Part shown: positions 62,665 through 64,000 of the stretch, piece by piece
Layout of the letters: the number at the start of each line of letters is the position of its first letter
How positions within the stretch are numbered: position 1 is the first letter of the stretch
Origin: Pseudobdellovibrionaceae bacterium
GTDB lineage: Bacteria > Bdellovibrionota > Bdellovibrionia > Bdellovibrionales > JAGQZY01
Assembly (NCBI GenBank): GCA_020635085.1
Contig: JACKAL010000003.1
Location: forward strand, 62,001 to 126,000
DNA: 64,000 nucleotides
Reading direction: 5' to 3'
Made by a program: the position numbers and the translations under genes
The notes under the pieces: model-generated
What the model saw: only the letters and a program-made list of their open reading frames with translations
What the model was told of the DNA's origin: nothing
Databases searched by the model: none

Positions 62665-64000
62665 GGCTCTTTTCTAGTTGTAATAAAAAACTAAAACCAG
62701 TTTGCGGTGTGGGTGTAAAACCTTTAATTCGTTTGTTAATGATAGCCACGTATTTATCATACCAAAGTGGAATCATAGGTAAATCATTAACCACGATTTT
62801 TTGAATTTTTTTATAATATTCAATGCGTTCAGGAAGTTGTTCGATCTGGTTGCCTTTTTGTAAAAGCTTGTCGAGTTCGGGATTATTGTAATAACCGCGA
62901 TTAAGACCTGTAGGGGGAGTTTGTGTAGAATGAAACATCAGCCGATAGAGGTCAGGGTCCTGTACACCGACGGCTTTCATGGTGGCAATCTGAAAGTTGC
63001 CCTTTTTAATATCAGCGTAGAAGGTGCCCCATTCGTAACTTTTTAAGCTGACATTCACTCCCGCTTGTTTCAGTTGGTAGGCGAGGGTTTTGCCATTTTC
63101 AACAGCAGATCGTTGGTTAGATGTTTTAATTTCCAATTCTACAGGCTTGGGTAAGGATAGAAATGTTTCTCGCGCTTTTTGTGGCGCATATTCATCTAAA
63201 TGAATATCTAAAGAGAAATAAGCTGAGTCGGGGAGAACAAATGTATTGGCCGGAATAGCCAACCCTTCGAGCTTGTAGTCAATAATTTCTTGTTTATTGA
63301 TGGCACGAACAATCGCCTCTCGCACAGAAAGTTCTTTTAATAGAGGATCTTTAAGGTTTAAAACGAGATACGTAATGTTCGCGCCAGGAGTTGTAATTAC
63401 CTTAAAATCGGGTGAGTGTTCAAAGACGATGATTTTTGTAGAGGGCATGTCATTGACTACAATATCCAAGTCCCCTTTGAACATACGCAAGAAACGGGTG
63501 TTATCGTCACGAATTATTTTAAATAAGACCTTCTTTGTTTTTGGTTTTTCGAAGCTATAGGGATTTGCCTCGAGGAGAATAGAAGATTCGTTCGCTGATA
63601 CCAATTTATAGGTGCCACTGCTGACCAAGTTTTCGTAGTAGTTATCCCCCATTTTTTCCACAATGTGTTTAGGAAGGATGGGTAATAATGCTATATCAAG
63701 AAAAAAAGTACTTTCATAACGTTCGGTGGTGAGTACCATTTGCAGATTTTTTGGCTTTTCGAAAAATTCAATTTTTTTGATTTTACGGAAAGCTTGCGAA
63801 AAGGGATTTGCGGGGTGTTGAAACGTTCTGATAGAAAACTCAATATCCTCTCTGGTGATAGGGGAGCCGTCTGAGAATTTTGCGTCTTTTTTGAGTTCAA
63901 ACGAAAAGATATTTTTATGAACTGTCCACGATGTGGCCAGTTCTGGTGCGGGTGCTAAGGAGTTATTGGGTCCAGTATTGGTTAATTTTACGATGTGAGT
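62648..64000 (-). CDS. Peptide/nickel ABC-transporter substrate-binding protein, 5' end outside window
   Basis: SBP_bac_5 family. The visible start at 63739 is not real. The same frame stays open to the right edge and reads typical family sequence (PELATSW, KKDAKFSDGSPITREDIEFSIRTF). The C-terminal GLNRGYYNNPELDKLLQKG and PLWYDKYVAIINKRIKGF also fit. It binds oligopeptides or a similar solute in the periplasm. It is translated just ahead of the diguanylate cyclase, with which it overlaps by 17 bases, and no permease gene is in view. Confidence 0.88.
   Translation of the reverse strand, partial: THIVKLTNTGPNNSLAPAPELATSWTVHKNIFSFELKKDAKFSDGSPITREDIEFSIRTFQHPANPFSQAFRKIKKIEFFEKPKNLQMVLTTERYESTFFLDIALLPILPKHIVEKMGDNYYENLVSSGTYKLVSANESSILLEANPYSFEKPKTKKVLFKIIRDDNTRFLRMFKGDLDIVVNDMPSTKIIVFEHSPDFKVITTPGANITYLVLNLKDPLLKELSVREAIVRAINKQEIIDYKLEGLAIPANTFVLPDSAYFSLDIHLDEYAPQKARETFLSLPKPVELEIKTSNQRSAVENGKTLAYQLKQAGVNVSLKSYEWGTFYADIKKGNFQIATMKAVGVQDPDLYRLMFHSTQTPPTGLNRGYYNNPELDKLLQKGNQIEQLPERIEYYKKIQKIVVNDLPMIPLWYDKYVAIINKRIKGFTPTPQTGFSFLLQLEKSHDSSK

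Noticed and set aside
63691..63900. Small minus-strand ORF at the right edge
   Set aside because: It is a shadow of the peptide-binding protein, whose true frame reads on to the right edge.
1..64000. CRISPR array, tRNA/rRNA genes, riboswitch, prophage or IS transposase
   Set aside because: No regularly spaced repeats, no cloverleaf or rRNA sequence noticed by eye, and no transposase, integrase or phage structural ORF. A tRNAscan, Infernal or HMM search could still find short RNA genes.

Overview
The window looks like chromosomal DNA from a moderately AT-rich member of the Bdellovibrionota, close to the Bdellovibrio/Pseudobdellovibrio type. No marker gene proves the taxonomy. The inference rests on tandem short flagellins with a FliA (sigma-28) promoter, many small Cys-rich exported proteins, exported CxxCH proteins, lipoproteins ending in FQNCS at the processing site, and a metalloprotease/beta-propeller/beta-barrel surface protein. 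There is no rRNA, tRNA, CRISPR array, prophage or IS transposase. The genes are mostly ordinary housekeeping and envelope functions, with a few unusual fusions and non-coding structures.

Layout. 0-5 kb: a 5'-truncated secreted trypsin-like protease, a von Willebrand lipoprotein, lexA with a tandem direct-repeat operator candidate, a DciA-like helicase-loader protein and trmFO. 5.2-10.6 kb: four consecutive genes for exported, mostly Cys-rich proteins of unknown function. 10.6-13.4 kb: folA-thyA (overlapping, minus strand) and an HD-domain phosphohydrolase. 13.5-27 kb: the flagellar filament region. It holds two flagellins, flaG, fliD, fliS, a FliT-like ORF, a TPR protein, an unknown protein and a histidine kinase/response regulator pair. 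A BlaI/BlaR-like M56 protease pair sits between the two flagellins, and a GNAT/nitrilase pair sits between the second flagellin and flaG. 27-33 kb: rsmD, an aminotransferase, a DUF2802-like protein, a perfect 50-bp inverted repeat, hrpB and an orphan barstar.

33-43 kb: a two-heme-motif exported protein, two hypothetical genes, an ECF sigma factor overlapping a membrane anti-sigma/vWA fusion, with an FNR-type box upstream, and the metalloprotease-barrel protein. 43-52 kb: pal, a DUF4398-like lipoprotein and a ybgF-like gene, then tsaD-rsmA-smpB, a DUF4112 protein, a second trypsin-like protease paralogous to the first, rluB and a LysR regulator. 52-64 kb: an exported cytochrome-like protein with a DMT transporter and two exported unknowns, dsbD, a DEDDh exonuclease fused to a WYL-like domain, an S9 prolyl-oligopeptidase lipoprotein, and the operon peptide-binding protein (partial) - GGDEF cyclase - LspA fused to a HAMP-like tail.

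The strongest candidates for something not yet described are: the M56 sensor with a non-penicillin-binding C-terminal domain and two BlaI-type operators; the ECF sigma/anti-sigma-vWA module under an FNR-type box; the LspA-HAMP fusion; the exonuclease-WYL fusion; the four-gene Cys-rich cluster; and the 183-bp palindromic element at 30.0-30.2 kb.
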